DNA of 41,805 nt from a virus. The position numbers and the translations under genes are program-made. Within the stretch, counting starts at the first letter, position 1. The number at the start of each line of letters is the position of its first letter. The notes beneath the pieces are model-generated. The model had not been told where the DNA came from. It did not search any database and saw nothing but the letters and a program-made list of their open reading frames with translations. The DNA lies in the IMG/VR virus record IMGVR_UViG_3300028840_004839, positions 1 through 41,805 of that record; one strand, written 5' to 3'. Positions 1 to 7,984 of this stretch are shown piece after piece.

Positions 1-162
1 GAAGAAGAAATGGAAGTTGAAAGTCAAACTGAACCAACAGTAGTTGTGGAAGAGGTAGAAGACGTTAACACCGAAGAAATCAATTGGGATGAAATAGACC
101 CTGATGAAGTAGACATCGCTTTAGACGATGATGAAATTTTAGAAGAAAATATAGACGTATAA
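1..162 (+). CDS. C-terminal end of an acidic protein (partial, 5' end outside window)
   Basis: Frame 1 is open from the first base to a TAA at 160-162 and codes 53 residues. The tail is very acidic, with many Glu and Asp (for example INWDEIDPDEVD), and shows no domain I can name. The next gene starts one base after the stop, so this is the upstream member of the same operon. Such acidic tails occur on viral DNA-binding and scaffold proteins, but nothing here decides the role. The coding call rests on the open frame, the acidic composition and the tight spacing to the next start. Confidence 0.7.
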   Translation, partial: EEEMEVESQTEPTVVVEEVEDVNTEEINWDEIDPDEVDIALDDDEILEENIDV

Positions 163-163
163 A

Positions 164-3100
164 ATGAATACCAAGGAAAAATACAATGACATAAAGGTCT
201 CGATGTTACCTGAAAAAACACGCGACACCCTTGAGAAAATTCGTCGTGCAACGAAGGACTTTTCTATTCAAAACGACAAAGCCGATAAATATGTATCTGC
301 TGTGCATAGTAAATTGAAAAAAGAAAAGCCTCAAGGTCTGCGCAGTGAAGACAAAAAACCTGAGCCCAAAAAGGTTGAACCTAAAAAACCTGCCGCAAAA
401 AAGCCTGAGCCCAAAAAGCCTGAGCCCAAAAAGCCTGAGCCGAAAAAGCCTACTAAAACACAAACGGCTAAAGTAAAAGCAAGTTTGAGCAAATTAGATT
501 TGGCTATTGCAAATGACCCTTTATTGAAAAACATAAAAGGTACGGATAAAGTTAGGGACGCAGGAAGGAAAGCACTTCCAAAAGGAAGGCGGGTTTCCAA
601 AAAGGGAGTTAAAAACCAATATGGTACTTCAAAAGGGGGTAGAGTTTACTATGAAAACAGAGAAAATAGGAGTGACAGAAAATCACCTGAATTTAAAAAG
701 GGATATCCATACCTTGAAATGGGAGGATACACACATCCTAAAGATGAAGGTGGTGAATTCTATGTAAAAATATATACTGAGCGTGACGGTAAAATCGTGG
801 ACGTTCAAGAACGCGAGTACCGTGATAAGGATTCAGCAATGACTTTCGCTATGATGAAAGGAAACTTTTTGAATAAAGGGCAGTCGGTTTTTGTAATGGA
901 CAAAGATGGAAATACTCAATATAGAAAAGTCGGAACGGGCAAAAAGCGTCTATTTATGGCTGAGGGTGGTGAAGTAGAAGATATGATTTCAGACCTTGAA
1001 GGCGACTACATGAATGTTTACTTTATCGGTCAAGCCAAACCAAAGACTTACAGAATTTCTGAAGCAAGTATTTCAAGCCCTAAATATAGCACAAGAACGC
1101 TTACTATTGTTTCAAGCAATGGTGGTGAAAGCCGAATAGACGGAATGAGCGAAATAAAAAAATTCTTAGAGGGTAGGCAAGTTGTTGTTGCGAGTGGTGG
1201 CGAGGAATATGTGGCTGAACGCCTTTCAAACAAAATGGCTAAAGGTGGTTCTTTGGATGAAAGGATGGAATCTTTTCAAGGTACAATGAGCGATGACGCA
1301 GTGAAAAGTATTTTGGATTATGAATATCCAAACAACAGTTTTTCCGTTGAATATAATTCAGTTAACGGAACACGAGTTTATGGCGAAAAATCTAAACTTT
1401 TAAAAGCACAAGCCAAACTCAAAGATATTTATAAAATTAAAACCACTCTTGGTGGTACAAATCAAGTGGGTATGCCATATTTGGAAGTTCCTTCACAACT
1501 TGTGTATTTTGCTAAAGGTGGTAGTATTGATTCAAGGTTTAAAAGATATGCCACTTTAGATATTAACCTACTTCAATCCGAAGGCTCTATGGCTATCACG
1601 GACACTAAATTAGGTGTAATATCGGGAGAATATGAAAACGGCACTTTTACTTTTAGGAATGTTAAAGGTGAAAAGGTATTTAGTGGTAATAAAAAAGAAG
1701 CCATTGATTTTGTTAAAAACAATTACCAATTAGAACAAATGGCTAAAGGTGGTGAAATTAAAGGTTCTAATCCATCAACAGGTGAGAAATTTAGTGTTGT
1801 AACAGGGTCGTTAAAAAAAGAAGATGGAATTACATCGTTGACAATTCGTAGTTCGTATTCTTCAAGAATTTCTTCTTATGAATTAAAATTTGATGAAAAA
1901 GGATTTTTATTAAGTATTGGAGATTTTGGTAATAGCACCGATGGAACTTTCCCTGATATGGGAGGATATCAAAGTGTAAAAAGTATTGATGCTCAAAATA
2001 AAAAAGAATCTATTGACGCAATTGCCAAAATAACAAGTCCTTCATTTGCCAAAAAGGTTTATGACTATGTTCAGGAAGAAAAAATGGCTAAAGGTGGTAA
2101 AGTAAAAGGCTTTGATGCACTTTCTAAAAAGGTAGCGGCACGTTACGAAGGCAAAAAAGTACCTTCTAAATTTCAAAAGGAATATGGTAAAACCTATGAC
2201 AAGGAAGAAGCCAAAGAGGTTGGGGATAAGGTAGCCGCAAAGGTTTATCGTTTGCAACTTGCCAAAAAAGGCAAAATGGCTAAAGGTGGTGAAGTAAAGG
2301 ATTATGAAAAAATAAGCGATGAAATTCTAAAATTCCTTGAGAGTAAAAAAGGTAGAGAGGTAAAAGTTTACAATGAATTTCCAAATAAATATGGCGACAA
2401 TACAATTGATTATGTGGTCAAGTATAATATTGAAGACAGGTATAACTATGATAAACGAGAAATAAAGATAGATTTTGCTACAAAAAGACTATATATATTT
2501 GGTGGGGAAAATCAAGGGTATTTCCCTTTCAAAACAGTAAATGACATTAAGAAGATTATAAATAAGTATGCTTTTGGTGGTGACGGTCTTTATGCTATCT
2601 ATGCTAAAGGTGGTAAACTTGACCAAGGTTTCAATGACCGTTTAGACGAATCATTGGGTAATCTAAATGCTAAAGAGGCTAAGATGAAAGCCACATTTAA
2701 AGCACGTAGGGATGAATCTAAGGGAGAAAATAAAGCCGTAGGTAAAAGACCGTATAGCACTGTGAAAACTATGGATAAAATGGAAAAAGGCGGTAAAATC
2801 AAATTGCCTTACAATTTGAAGAAGTATTTCACAAAGCCAAAAGGTACGATTGAAGTAAAGATTTCTGACTTGATTCCAAATAGGGCAAGAAAAGAGGGAA
2901 TACAAAATGCCGAAAAATATATGCGTCAAGCATATGATGGCAAAATCGAAAAAAGAAAACCTATCACTATTTATAAAACGAGAAATAAGAAATATCGTAT
3001 AAAAGACGGAAATAGCACTTTCGCTGTCGCTAAAAAACAGGGTTGGGATACAATTTTTGCGACTGTCGAGAAAAATCCTAATACGACAAAAAGAGCAGAG

Positions 3101-3190
3101 GCAAGCGTATTTACAATTGCGAAACAGATTCGTAAAGAAGGTGAGCCTTGGAAAGATGCAGTTAAAAGAGCAGGACAAATGAAAAAATGA
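164..3190 (+). CDS. Multi-domain polyvalent-type protein with MAKGG spacers and C-terminal ParB-like domain
   Basis: 1008 residues. Residues 63-97 form a Lys/Pro/Glu linker (PEPKK repeats). The rest is a string of small globular segments divided by a recurring spacer of the form [MFY]-[AE]-[KE]-G-G at about residues 265, 358, 449, 526, 641, 705, 813 and 873. A short basic helical module lies at about 647-703. Residues about 893-970 look like a ParB/Srx-type domain (IEVKISDLIPN, then a conserved RIKDGNSTFAVAKKQGW). The C-terminus is a small helical module containing EPWKDAVKRAG. Family knowledge: long proteins made of many linked small domains in phages and conjugative elements have been called polyvalent proteins and are thought to be delivered with the DNA. 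Inference: the GG spacers could be processing sites that release the domains. The stop overlaps the next start by four bases (ATGA). The molecular activity of most segments is unknown. Confidence 0.85.
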   Translation: MNTKEKYNDIKVSMLPEKTRDTLEKIRRATKDFSIQNDKADKYVSAVHSKLKKEKPQGLRSEDKKPEPKKVEPKKPAAKKPEPKKPEPKKPEPKKPTKTQTAKVKASLSKLDLAIANDPLLKNIKGTDKVRDAGRKALPKGRRVSKKGVKNQYGTSKGGRVYYENRENRSDRKSPEFKKGYPYLEMGGYTHPKDEGGEFYVKIYTERDGKIVDVQEREYRDKDSAMTFAMMKGNFLNKGQSVFVMDKDGNTQYRKVGTGKKRLFMAEGGEVEDMISDLEGDYMNVYFIGQAKPKTYRISEASISSPKYSTRTLTIVSSNGGESRIDGMSEIKKFLEGRQVVVASGGEEYVAERLSNKMAKGGSLDERMESFQGTMSDDAVKSILDYEYPNNSFSVEYNSVNGTRVYGEKSKLLKAQAKLKDIYKIKTTLGGTNQVGMPYLEVPSQLVYFAKGGSIDSRFKRYATLDINLLQSEGSMAITDTKLGVISGEYENGTFTFRNVKGEKVFSGNKKEAIDFVKNNYQLEQMAKGGEIKGSNPSTGEKFSVVTGSLKKEDGITSLTIRSSYSSRISSYELKFDEKGFLLSIGDFGNSTDGTFPDMGGYQSVKSIDAQNKKESIDAIAKITSPSFAKKVYDYVQEEKMAKGGKVKGFDALSKKVAARYEGKKVPSKFQKEYGKTYDKEEAKEVGDKVAAKVYRLQLAKKGKMAKGGEVKDYEKISDEILKFLESKKGREVKVYNEFPNKYGDNTIDYVVKYNIEDRYNYDKREIKIDFATKRLYIFGGENQGYFPFKTVNDIKKIINKYAFGGDGLYAIYAKGGKLDQGFNDRLDESLGNLNAKEAKMKATFKARRDESKGENKAVGKRPYSTVKTMDKMEKGGKIKLPYNLKKYFTKPKGTIEVKISDLIPNRARKEGIQNAEKYMRQAYDGKIEKRKPITIYKTRNKKYRIKDGNSTFAVAKKQGWDTIFATVEKNPNTTKRAEASVFTIAKQIRKEGEPWKDAVKRAGQMKK

Positions 3191-4302
3191 AAACACTAAA
3201 ATTAACCAAACAAGAAGAAAAAAAATTACAGTCTCAATATAGTATGGGAAGTAATTTGATGATGCAGGATGCAATTGTCAAAGTATTTAATCCTTATGGA
3301 AGAGGCACTTGGTATCTGATAAATCAAGACCCTGAAGACAAAGATTATATTTGGGCTTTGGTTGATTTAGGTCAAGGAGTTGAAGCAGGAAGTGTTAGTT
3401 TGTCTGAGTTGATGAATGTAAGAGTTCCTGTTTTTGGGGCAAGATTGCCCTTAGAAAAAGATAAAGGATTTACTCCTACAAATGCATCTGAAATAATTCA
3501 GGGATTAATGGAAGGTCAATATTTCGAAGATGGTGGTGAAATTGAAGTAAAGGTGATTGAAGATAATCTTGGAAAAAAGTCTTATAAGGCTATTTACGAA
3601 GACTCTGATGGTGATGGAGTTCCTGATATAGATGATATTGAACCCCAAAATCCAAAAATAAGTGAAAGTGTAGAACAGGTTAAATTGAATGAAGTTTTTG
3701 ACAACATATTAAAAACCAAAAAAGAAATGAGGGGAAAGATGGATGCAACGGTTGATGAATTAGTTGAAATAGCACCAAAAGATTCCACCATTTATGCTCG
3801 AACAAAAACACCCTATTCCATTTTGAACAAGTTGGTTAACAAAAAAATGTATAATATGAAGCCGACCAAAGAGGGTGATGTTGAAGGCTTGACTGATTTG
3901 GTAGGCACAAGTATTGTCGTAGAAAATATCGAGGACATCAATAATATGAGGGATAAGTTGGATGATGAAGCATTGGGTAAAGTAATGGAACGAAAGGACT
4001 ATTATGAAAAACCGAAAGATGGCTATATGGCAATTCATTATATCATTGAAAGTAATAATGTACCTGTAGAAGTACAACTTAAAACAAGGAGACAAAAAAC
4101 CATTAATGAAGCAAGTCATAATCCATATAAATACAGAAATTTAGACTCCCAAAGATTGATGGATTTGACCAAAATGGCTGATAAAGCAGACAGGGGTGAT
4201 AAAAAAGCCCAAAGGGATTTCGAAATTATTTCTCAAGATATAAAAAGATTGGAAAAAAGCCTTTATAAAGACAAAAAACGCGGAAATAAATTACCTTCGT
4301 AA
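3187..4302 (+). CDS. DUF2958 - Asp-rich loop - RelA/SpoT-like nucleotidyltransferase
   Basis: 371 residues in three parts. Residues about 5-105 match the DUF2958 pattern (LTKQEEKKL, then VKVFNPYGRGTWYLI and WALVDLGQGVEAGSVSLSEL). Residues 137-150 are a thrombospondin-type-3-like calcium loop (DSDGDGVPDIDD). Residues about 165-320 show the RelA/SpoT synthetase signatures in order: R205..PYSIL (ATP side), D237LVG (metal), DYYEKPKDGYMAIH at 271-284 (the G-loop, like DY..PK.NGYRSLH) and E295VQLKT followed by H311 (like EVQIRT..H). The Arg usual after DxxG is a Ser here. Known for the family: transfer of pyrophosphate from ATP to GDP/GTP, and in toxic SAS members to tRNA 3' ends. There is no HD hydrolase domain. 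Which substrate this one uses cannot be told from sequence. It is co-transcribed with the MAKGG protein and has a similar spacer (FEDGGE) near residue 113. Confidence 0.8.
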   Translation: MKTLKLTKQEEKKLQSQYSMGSNLMMQDAIVKVFNPYGRGTWYLINQDPEDKDYIWALVDLGQGVEAGSVSLSELMNVRVPVFGARLPLEKDKGFTPTNASEIIQGLMEGQYFEDGGEIEVKVIEDNLGKKSYKAIYEDSDGDGVPDIDDIEPQNPKISESVEQVKLNEVFDNILKTKKEMRGKMDATVDELVEIAPKDSTIYARTKTPYSILNKLVNKKMYNMKPTKEGDVEGLTDLVGTSIVVENIEDINNMRDKLDDEALGKVMERKDYYEKPKDGYMAIHYIIESNNVPVEVQLKTRRQKTINEASHNPYKYRNLDSQRLMDLTKMADKADRGDKKAQRDFEIISQDIKRLEKSLYKDKKRGNKLPS

Positions 4303-4316
4303 TAAATGTAAAAAAT

Positions 4317-4784
4317 ATGAAAAAAATTGAAGAAATTCTCAAAGAGAAAAATGTAAAAGCAGAAGACCTTCCAAGTAAGTTACAGGAAGCGGTAAAAAAT
4401 TCCGCACTACACTTTGCTGAAATGGAAGAGGCGAACAAATCCTTAACCGAAGAATCAACGGATGAAGAAAAGCAAAATGCGAAAGAATTAGAAGATTCGG
4501 TACTTGAATTTAATCAGGAGATATCAAACGTTATCGACGATTGGTTAGATACTCAAAAGGAAGAAGTTGTGGAAGAAGTTGTGGAAGAAAAAAAGAAGGA
4601 GGAAGAAAAGCAGGAAACACCTGCACAGACTGCTCCTGAAAAACCCGAACAAAAGGTGGTTGAACCAACAGTAGAAGCAAAGCCAATTGAAAATAAAAAG
4701 AAATCAGGTTTAGGTGCTTTTTTCATTGGGGCGGCTATTTTAGTTATCACTGCGGGAGCAATAAACGTAATGAATAAAAAATAA
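4317..4784 (+). CDS. Charged coiled-coil-like protein with C-terminal membrane anchor
   Basis: 155 residues. The N-terminal half is acidic and probably helical. The middle (about 80-130) is a low-complexity Glu/Lys/Pro linker with EEVVEE repeats. Residues about 133-151 form one hydrophobic segment (GAFFIGAAILVITAGAINV) followed by MNKK, so the protein is probably tail-anchored. The stop overlaps the next start (TAATG). Function unknown. The build (soluble head, flexible linker, C-terminal membrane segment, basic tail) is the same as in many proteins of the 12.3-20.2 kb cluster, so it may be another virion membrane protein. Confidence 0.75.
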   Translation: MKKIEEILKEKNVKAEDLPSKLQEAVKNSALHFAEMEEANKSLTEESTDEEKQNAKELEDSVLEFNQEISNVIDDWLDTQKEEVVEEVVEEKKKEEEKQETPAQTAPEKPEQKVVEPTVEAKPIENKKKSGLGAFFIGAAILVITAGAINVMNKK

Positions 4785-4987
4785 TGGAGAAAATAAGGCA
4801 ACATTATTTCATTTTCGACCCACAACCCGTGCGGATTTTGGATGTGATTTATGTTGCCCCCGTTATTATTTATGCGGGAGTAAAAGGTAATTTTAATCCT
4901 TTTGTAAAATACTCTTTGATTGCAATTGGAGTGGGTACTTTTTTTTATAATGGCATAAACTATTTGAAGAATCAGAATGAAGACTAA
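4784..4987 (+). CDS. Small membrane protein, two predicted membrane segments
   Basis: 67 residues. Two hydrophobic stretches, about residues 17-33 (RILDVIYVAPVIIYAGV) and 41-58 (VKYSLIAIGVGTFFYNGI), are joined by a short loop. The C-terminus is polar (KNQNED). It overlaps both neighbours, which supports translation. I recognise no family. It could be a holin-type or virion membrane protein. Confidence 0.65.
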   Translation: MEKIRQHYFIFDPQPVRILDVIYVAPVIIYAGVKGNFNPFVKYSLIAIGVGTFFYNGINYLKNQNED

Positions 4988-5183
4988 AGATATTGTTTTT
5001 TATTCAACCCTAACTGTGTTTTCGCTTGAAGCGATATTGCATTACAATATTGGTAAAAATGGAGATAGAGAAAAAGGTAAATTTTATTTTCCAAATAGTG
5101 AAGAATTCATAAAGTTAATAGGAGTAGTTGTTGTGTTTTCATATATAAATGGAGTAGTTGTATCAAAAATATCAAAAATGTAA
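4977..5183 (+). CDS. Small membrane protein, two predicted membrane segments
   Basis: 68 residues. It starts 11 bases inside the preceding gene and ends on the first base of the next start (TAATG). Hydrophobic stretches lie at about 6-24 (IVFYSTLTVFSLEAIL) and 45-64 (FIKLIGVVVVFSYINGVVV), with a charged loop between them. No family recognised. The similar size and topology to the gene before it suggests a related role, but the two sequences are not obviously homologous. Confidence 0.6.
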   Translation: MKTKDIVFYSTLTVFSLEAILHYNIGKNGDREKGKFYFPNSEEFIKLIGVVVVFSYINGVVVSKISKM

Positions 5184-5479
5184 TGGCATATTCAATTACT
5201 CGGTATACACGACAACAAGCAAAGAAACTGGGGGTTACGGTAAAACCCTCAACCACTAAAGGTAAAAAAATTGACGTTTTCAATAAAAAAGGAGAAAAAG
5301 TCGCAAGTGTAGGAGCAATTGGATATAATGATTATCCAACTTTTATGCGTTTAGAAAGAGAAGGAAAAGTTCCTAAAGGTACAGCCAAAACTCGAAGAAA
5401 AGCGTATAAAGACAGGCATGCGAAGAATCGAAAAATTCGAGGAAGCGCAGGATACTACGCAGACAAACTTCTTTGGTAA
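5183..5479 (+). CDS. Small basic protein resembling a family shared with giant viruses (DUF5754-like)
   Basis: 98 residues, strongly basic. The N-terminal part reads ITRYTRQQAKKLGVTVKPST followed by KKIDVFNKKGEKVASVGAIG and DYPTF. The C-terminal part is a basic helix ending RHAKNRKIRGSAGYYADKLLW. From memory this pattern (KKIDVF..G..VASVGA.GY.DY, then RR..YK.RH....GS.GYYA..LLW) is found in short proteins of large DNA viruses and some phages, annotated as DUF5754. I could not check this. The excess of Lys/Arg suggests nucleic-acid binding, perhaps packaged with the DNA. It sits between small membrane-protein genes and shares TAATG junctions with both neighbours. Confidence 0.7.
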   Translation: MAYSITRYTRQQAKKLGVTVKPSTTKGKKIDVFNKKGEKVASVGAIGYNDYPTFMRLEREGKVPKGTAKTRRKAYKDRHAKNRKIRGSAGYYADKLLW

Positions 5480-5757
5480 TGAAAACATTTTTTGAAGAAA
5501 TAGGAATAAACATAGGATTATCGATAGCGGGTCTCTTTGGCTCTTTATTACTTTTAGGAAAACAAGCCGTATCAAACATGCGTTCAACTTTGGTAAGTTT
5601 GATTACGGGAGTTGCATCGGCTAATTATTTAACACCAATTGTCACCGATACGATGAAATTGAGTGAAGATTCGTATAAGTTTGGAATTGCCTTTATACTT
5701 GGATTTCTTGGATTAAAGGGAATTGAAAAAATAACTAATATAATTTTTAAAAAATGA
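5479..5757 (+). CDS. Probable holin-like membrane protein
   Basis: 92 residues from the ATG at 5479, chosen over an upstream TTG because it overlaps the preceding stop (TAATG). Hydrophobic segments lie at about residues 9-27 (INIGLSIAGLFGSLLLLGK), 36-54 (RSTLVSLITGVASANYLTP) and 66-82 (KFGIAFILGFLGLKGIE), ending in a basic tail (IIFKK). Size, three hydrophobic segments and position just ahead of an endolysin fit a phage holin. No residue-level signature proves it. Confidence 0.6.
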   Translation: MKTFFEEIGINIGLSIAGLFGSLLLLGKQAVSNMRSTLVSLITGVASANYLTPIVTDTMKLSEDSYKFGIAFILGFLGLKGIEKITNIIFKK

Positions 5758-6053
5758 AAATAATGAATCTTCTTAACTGTATTGCATGTTCATTTATTTT
5801 TTTTAACGGAACAATGTTTTACATTTATGTTTTTGGAAAAGAAAACCGAAGACTTAAATCTTTGAGTAATTTGGAAATGTTAGCCCTACGAGTAGGATTG
5901 ATTTTAATAAGTGTAGGAGGTTTCTATGAAGCCTTAATTTTTGATTATCCACCTGATTATCAAATACTTTTTAATGTGGGATTAGCCTTTGTTTTAACAT
6001 GGGCGGCTATATTTCATTATAAAACTTTTATAAAACCTAAAAAAGATGAGTAA
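5754..6053 (+). CDS. Small polytopic membrane protein in the lysis region
   Basis: 99 residues, overlapping the preceding stop by four bases (ATGA) and the amidase start by eight. Three hydrophobic stretches, about 4-26, 43-60 and 70-88, with a basic end (KTFIKPKKDE). Its place directly before the endolysin suggests a holin, antiholin or other lysis helper. It could equally be a virion membrane protein. Confidence 0.6.
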   Translation: MKIMNLLNCIACSFIFFNGTMFYIYVFGKENRRLKSLSNLEMLALRVGLILISVGGFYEALIFDYPPDYQILFNVGLAFVLTWAAIFHYKTFIKPKKDE

Positions 6054-6720
6054 ATTACCACAAAACATTAGAACAGTTTCATTTGAATCAAATGAATATT
6101 TTCAACAAGAAACTGATAAAAAACAAATATATCTTCACCATTCTGCGGGAAGAGGAAATGCTGAAAACATGTTTAAATATTGGGATACTGATAGAAGGGG
6201 TAGAATTGCAACATGCATTGGTATATCGAGTGGAAACGATGGAGGTACTGATGGTGAAATTGTTCAAGGGTTTTCAAGTAAATATTGGGGATACCATCTT
6301 GGATTAAATAATGGTCATTTTAAAAGAGAAGGACTATCCTACAAAGACTTGAATAAAATATCAATTGGTGTTGAAATTTGTTCATGGGGTGCACTTTCGT
6401 TTCGTGACGGAAAATTTTATTCTTGGGCAAATGTTGAAGTACCCAAAGAACAAGTAGATACACTTGAAACTCCTTTCAGAAATATATTGCATTTTCATAA
6501 ATACACTGACAAACAAATTGAAAGTGTTTGTGCGTTACTTTTATTTTGGAAAGACCGATACAACATTGACATTACATATAAACCCGAAAACTTTTGGGAA
6601 ATAAGTAAAAGCGCATTGAAAGGTGAAAATGGATTGTACAGTCACACTGCGGTAAGATATGACAAGTCAGATGTCTATCCTTCAAAAAAACTAATATCGG
6701 CATTAAAAAATATTTCGTAA
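6046..6720 (+). CDS. N-acetylmuramoyl-L-alanine amidase (Amidase_2-like endolysin)
   Basis: 224 residues. Zinc-ligand pattern of the Amidase_2/PGRP fold: H31-H32 in YLHHSAG, H200 in LYSHTAVR and D209 in the following KSDVYP, with the conserved IGVEIC (E110) in the core. Known for the family: it cuts the amide bond between N-acetylmuramic acid and L-alanine of peptidoglycan. There is no signal peptide, so export would depend on a holin, consistent with the small membrane-protein genes on both sides. The whole protein is taken up by the catalytic domain, with no separate wall-binding domain. Alternative: a virion lysin for entry, since no tail is seen. Confidence 0.88.
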   Translation: MSKLPQNIRTVSFESNEYFQQETDKKQIYLHHSAGRGNAENMFKYWDTDRRGRIATCIGISSGNDGGTDGEIVQGFSSKYWGYHLGLNNGHFKREGLSYKDLNKISIGVEICSWGALSFRDGKFYSWANVEVPKEQVDTLETPFRNILHFHKYTDKQIESVCALLLFWKDRYNIDITYKPENFWEISKSALKGENGLYSHTAVRYDKSDVYPSKKLISALKNIS

Positions 6721-6737
6721 ATTTGTTGAAAACCACT

Positions 6738-6968
6738 ATGAAAAAATTTCTTACGGATATGTTTTCAGGTGCAAATGGTCAAATTAGCCATAAGCGTGTT
6801 TTAGGTACAATTGGCTTTTTATCATTAGCAACGACAATGACAATCAACGGTTTGAATCCAAAAGAATTTCAACCCTCAGCAGAATTGATAACTGCTGTTG
6901 AATGGTTAACCATGTCAACGATATTTGGAACGGTGGTTGAAAAATTTTCAAAAACATCTAACACTTAA
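6738..6968 (+). CDS. Small holin-like membrane protein
   Basis: 76 residues from the ATG at 6738 (an in-frame TTG at 6723 is less likely). It begins MKKFLTDMFSG and has hydrophobic segments at about 22-40 (VLGTIGFLSLATTMTINGL) and 56-71. It follows the amidase gene directly. Short proteins with an amphipathic MKKF-type start and two membrane segments after an endolysin are often annotated as holins in Bacteroidota phages. Role inferred from size and position. Confidence 0.6.
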   Translation: MKKFLTDMFSGANGQISHKRVLGTIGFLSLATTMTINGLNPKEFQPSAELITAVEWLTMSTIFGTVVEKFSKTSNT

Positions 6969-6979
6969 TTTATAATATC

Positions 6980-7093
6980 ATGAAAAACAAAAAAGGATTA
7001 GTCCCAATGGCAGTAGGAATCGCACTATCTCTTGCGACTGTTTATGCAATTGCATACTTCGCAGGTAAGGGCTTCGAAAAGGCTAAAAATTAA
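6980..7093 (+). CDS. 37-residue single-pass membrane peptide
   Basis: ATG at 6980, TAA at 7091-7093, overlapping the next ATG (TAATG). The peptide has a basic start (MKNKKG), one hydrophobic segment at about residues 7-28 (LVPMAVGIALSLATVYAIAYF) and a basic end (FEKAKN). It is supported by filling the gap between two genes exactly and by stop/start coupling. It could be a holin spanin-like element or a minor virion membrane peptide. Confidence 0.6.
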   Translation: MKNKKGLVPMAVGIALSLATVYAIAYFAGKGFEKAKN

Positions 7094-7593
7094 TGAAGAA
7101 GGTCTTTGAGGAAATTATTAATGCATCTCAAGGACGGCATTCCGAAGGAGTTCTCTATGCAGGGGCTGTAGGGATTATATTATCAAATATTATCCCTACT
7201 CCTGCTGAGGCGGTTTTTTATTACAGAGAAAAATCTCTAAAAAAACAACTTGAAGAAGGCAAAATTTCTCCTGAAGCATATTATCGGGGAAATTATCGTT
7301 CATTGCACTATTCCAAATCAATTTGGTGGATTGGAATTTTAGCGGCAATGTATTTTCATAAAGGTAATACGCAAAGCAAAGCAATGTTTGGTTTGGCTCT
7401 TGTTGGTGGTGGTGCAGTAGCAGGATTAGTTTACAAAATGATGCGTAAAGACTTTGATGAGGTTAAAGTTGAAGTAGAAAATGCTCTTAGCACCAAGAAG
7501 GAAATAAAAGAAAAAGAAAATAATACAACTCCAAAAGTAGGAGGCACAAGAAAAGTCATACGTAGAGGAAACGTATTACAATTTGTAGGATAA
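7093..7593 (+). CDS. Membrane protein of unknown function, three hydrophobic segments
   Basis: 166 residues. Hydrophobic stretches lie at about 21-40 (LYAGAVGIILSNIIPTP), 74-88 (SIWWIGILAAMYFHK) and 98-114 (MFGLALVGGGAVAGLVY). Between the first two is a polar, aromatic region, and the C-terminal 50 residues are charged and probably cytoplasmic or lumenal. No family recognised. It sits in tight linkage with the lysis genes and the next MAEGG protein. Confidence 0.65.
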   Translation: MKKVFEEIINASQGRHSEGVLYAGAVGIILSNIIPTPAEAVFYYREKSLKKQLEEGKISPEAYYRGNYRSLHYSKSIWWIGILAAMYFHKGNTQSKAMFGLALVGGGAVAGLVYKMMRKDFDEVKVEVENALSTKKEIKEKENNTTPKVGGTRKVIRRGNVLQFVG

Positions 7594-7594
7594 A

Positions 7595-7984
7595 ATGAAT
7601 CATTTAAACGAAATAGAAAGTTCAGCACCTGCTCAAGCCACATCTCAAACTACTATGGCTCAAGGTGGGAATGTTGCACAAACGGCTGTACAAAATGCCC
7701 CATATACCCAACCCGCTATTACTCAAAATACAGCAAGTATGGCTGAAGGGGGTGAAGCATCGAGTGAAACTTCAAATAGCAATGATACAAAAAATGAATG
7801 GGGTCAATGGATAGCCATTGGTTTGATTTCATTGACTCTTGTATCTCTCATAATGCAAATTGCTGTTCACAAAAAATCTATGCAAAAAATGGATACAGAT
7901 GAAGGCGAAATTTCAAAGGATATAAAAGAATTAAAAATGAATTTGAAACGCCAAATGGGCGAAAAATATGAAGAGTTGGGTTAA
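7595..7984 (+). CDS. Single-pass membrane protein with two MAxGG spacers
   Basis: 129 residues. The N-terminal half is Ser/Thr/Gln/Ala-rich and carries MAQGGN (about residue 21) and MAEGGE (about 49), the same kind of spacer that divides the 1008-residue protein at the left end. One membrane segment follows at about 71-88 (WIAIGLISLTLVSLIMQIAV), then a charged helical tail of about 35 residues. The spacer suggests that it is handled by the same process as the large protein, for example cleavage after GG. That is inference. It overlaps the next start by 17 bases. Confidence 0.7.
   Translation: MNHLNEIESSAPAQATSQTTMAQGGNVAQTAVQNAPYTQPAITQNTASMAEGGEASSETSNSNDTKNEWGQWIAIGLISLTLVSLIMQIAVHKKSMQKMDTDEGEISKDIKELKMNLKRQMGEKYEELG

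Noticed and set aside
1236-2290. The 15-base ATGGCTAAAGGTGGT repeats as a CRISPR or regulatory iteron
   Set aside because: All copies are in the same reading frame and code the same spacer, with spacing set by protein domains.
5351-5587. Short - strand open frames inside the left-hand genes
   Set aside because: All lie opposite tightly packed + strand genes with recognisable domains or coupled starts and have no support of their own.
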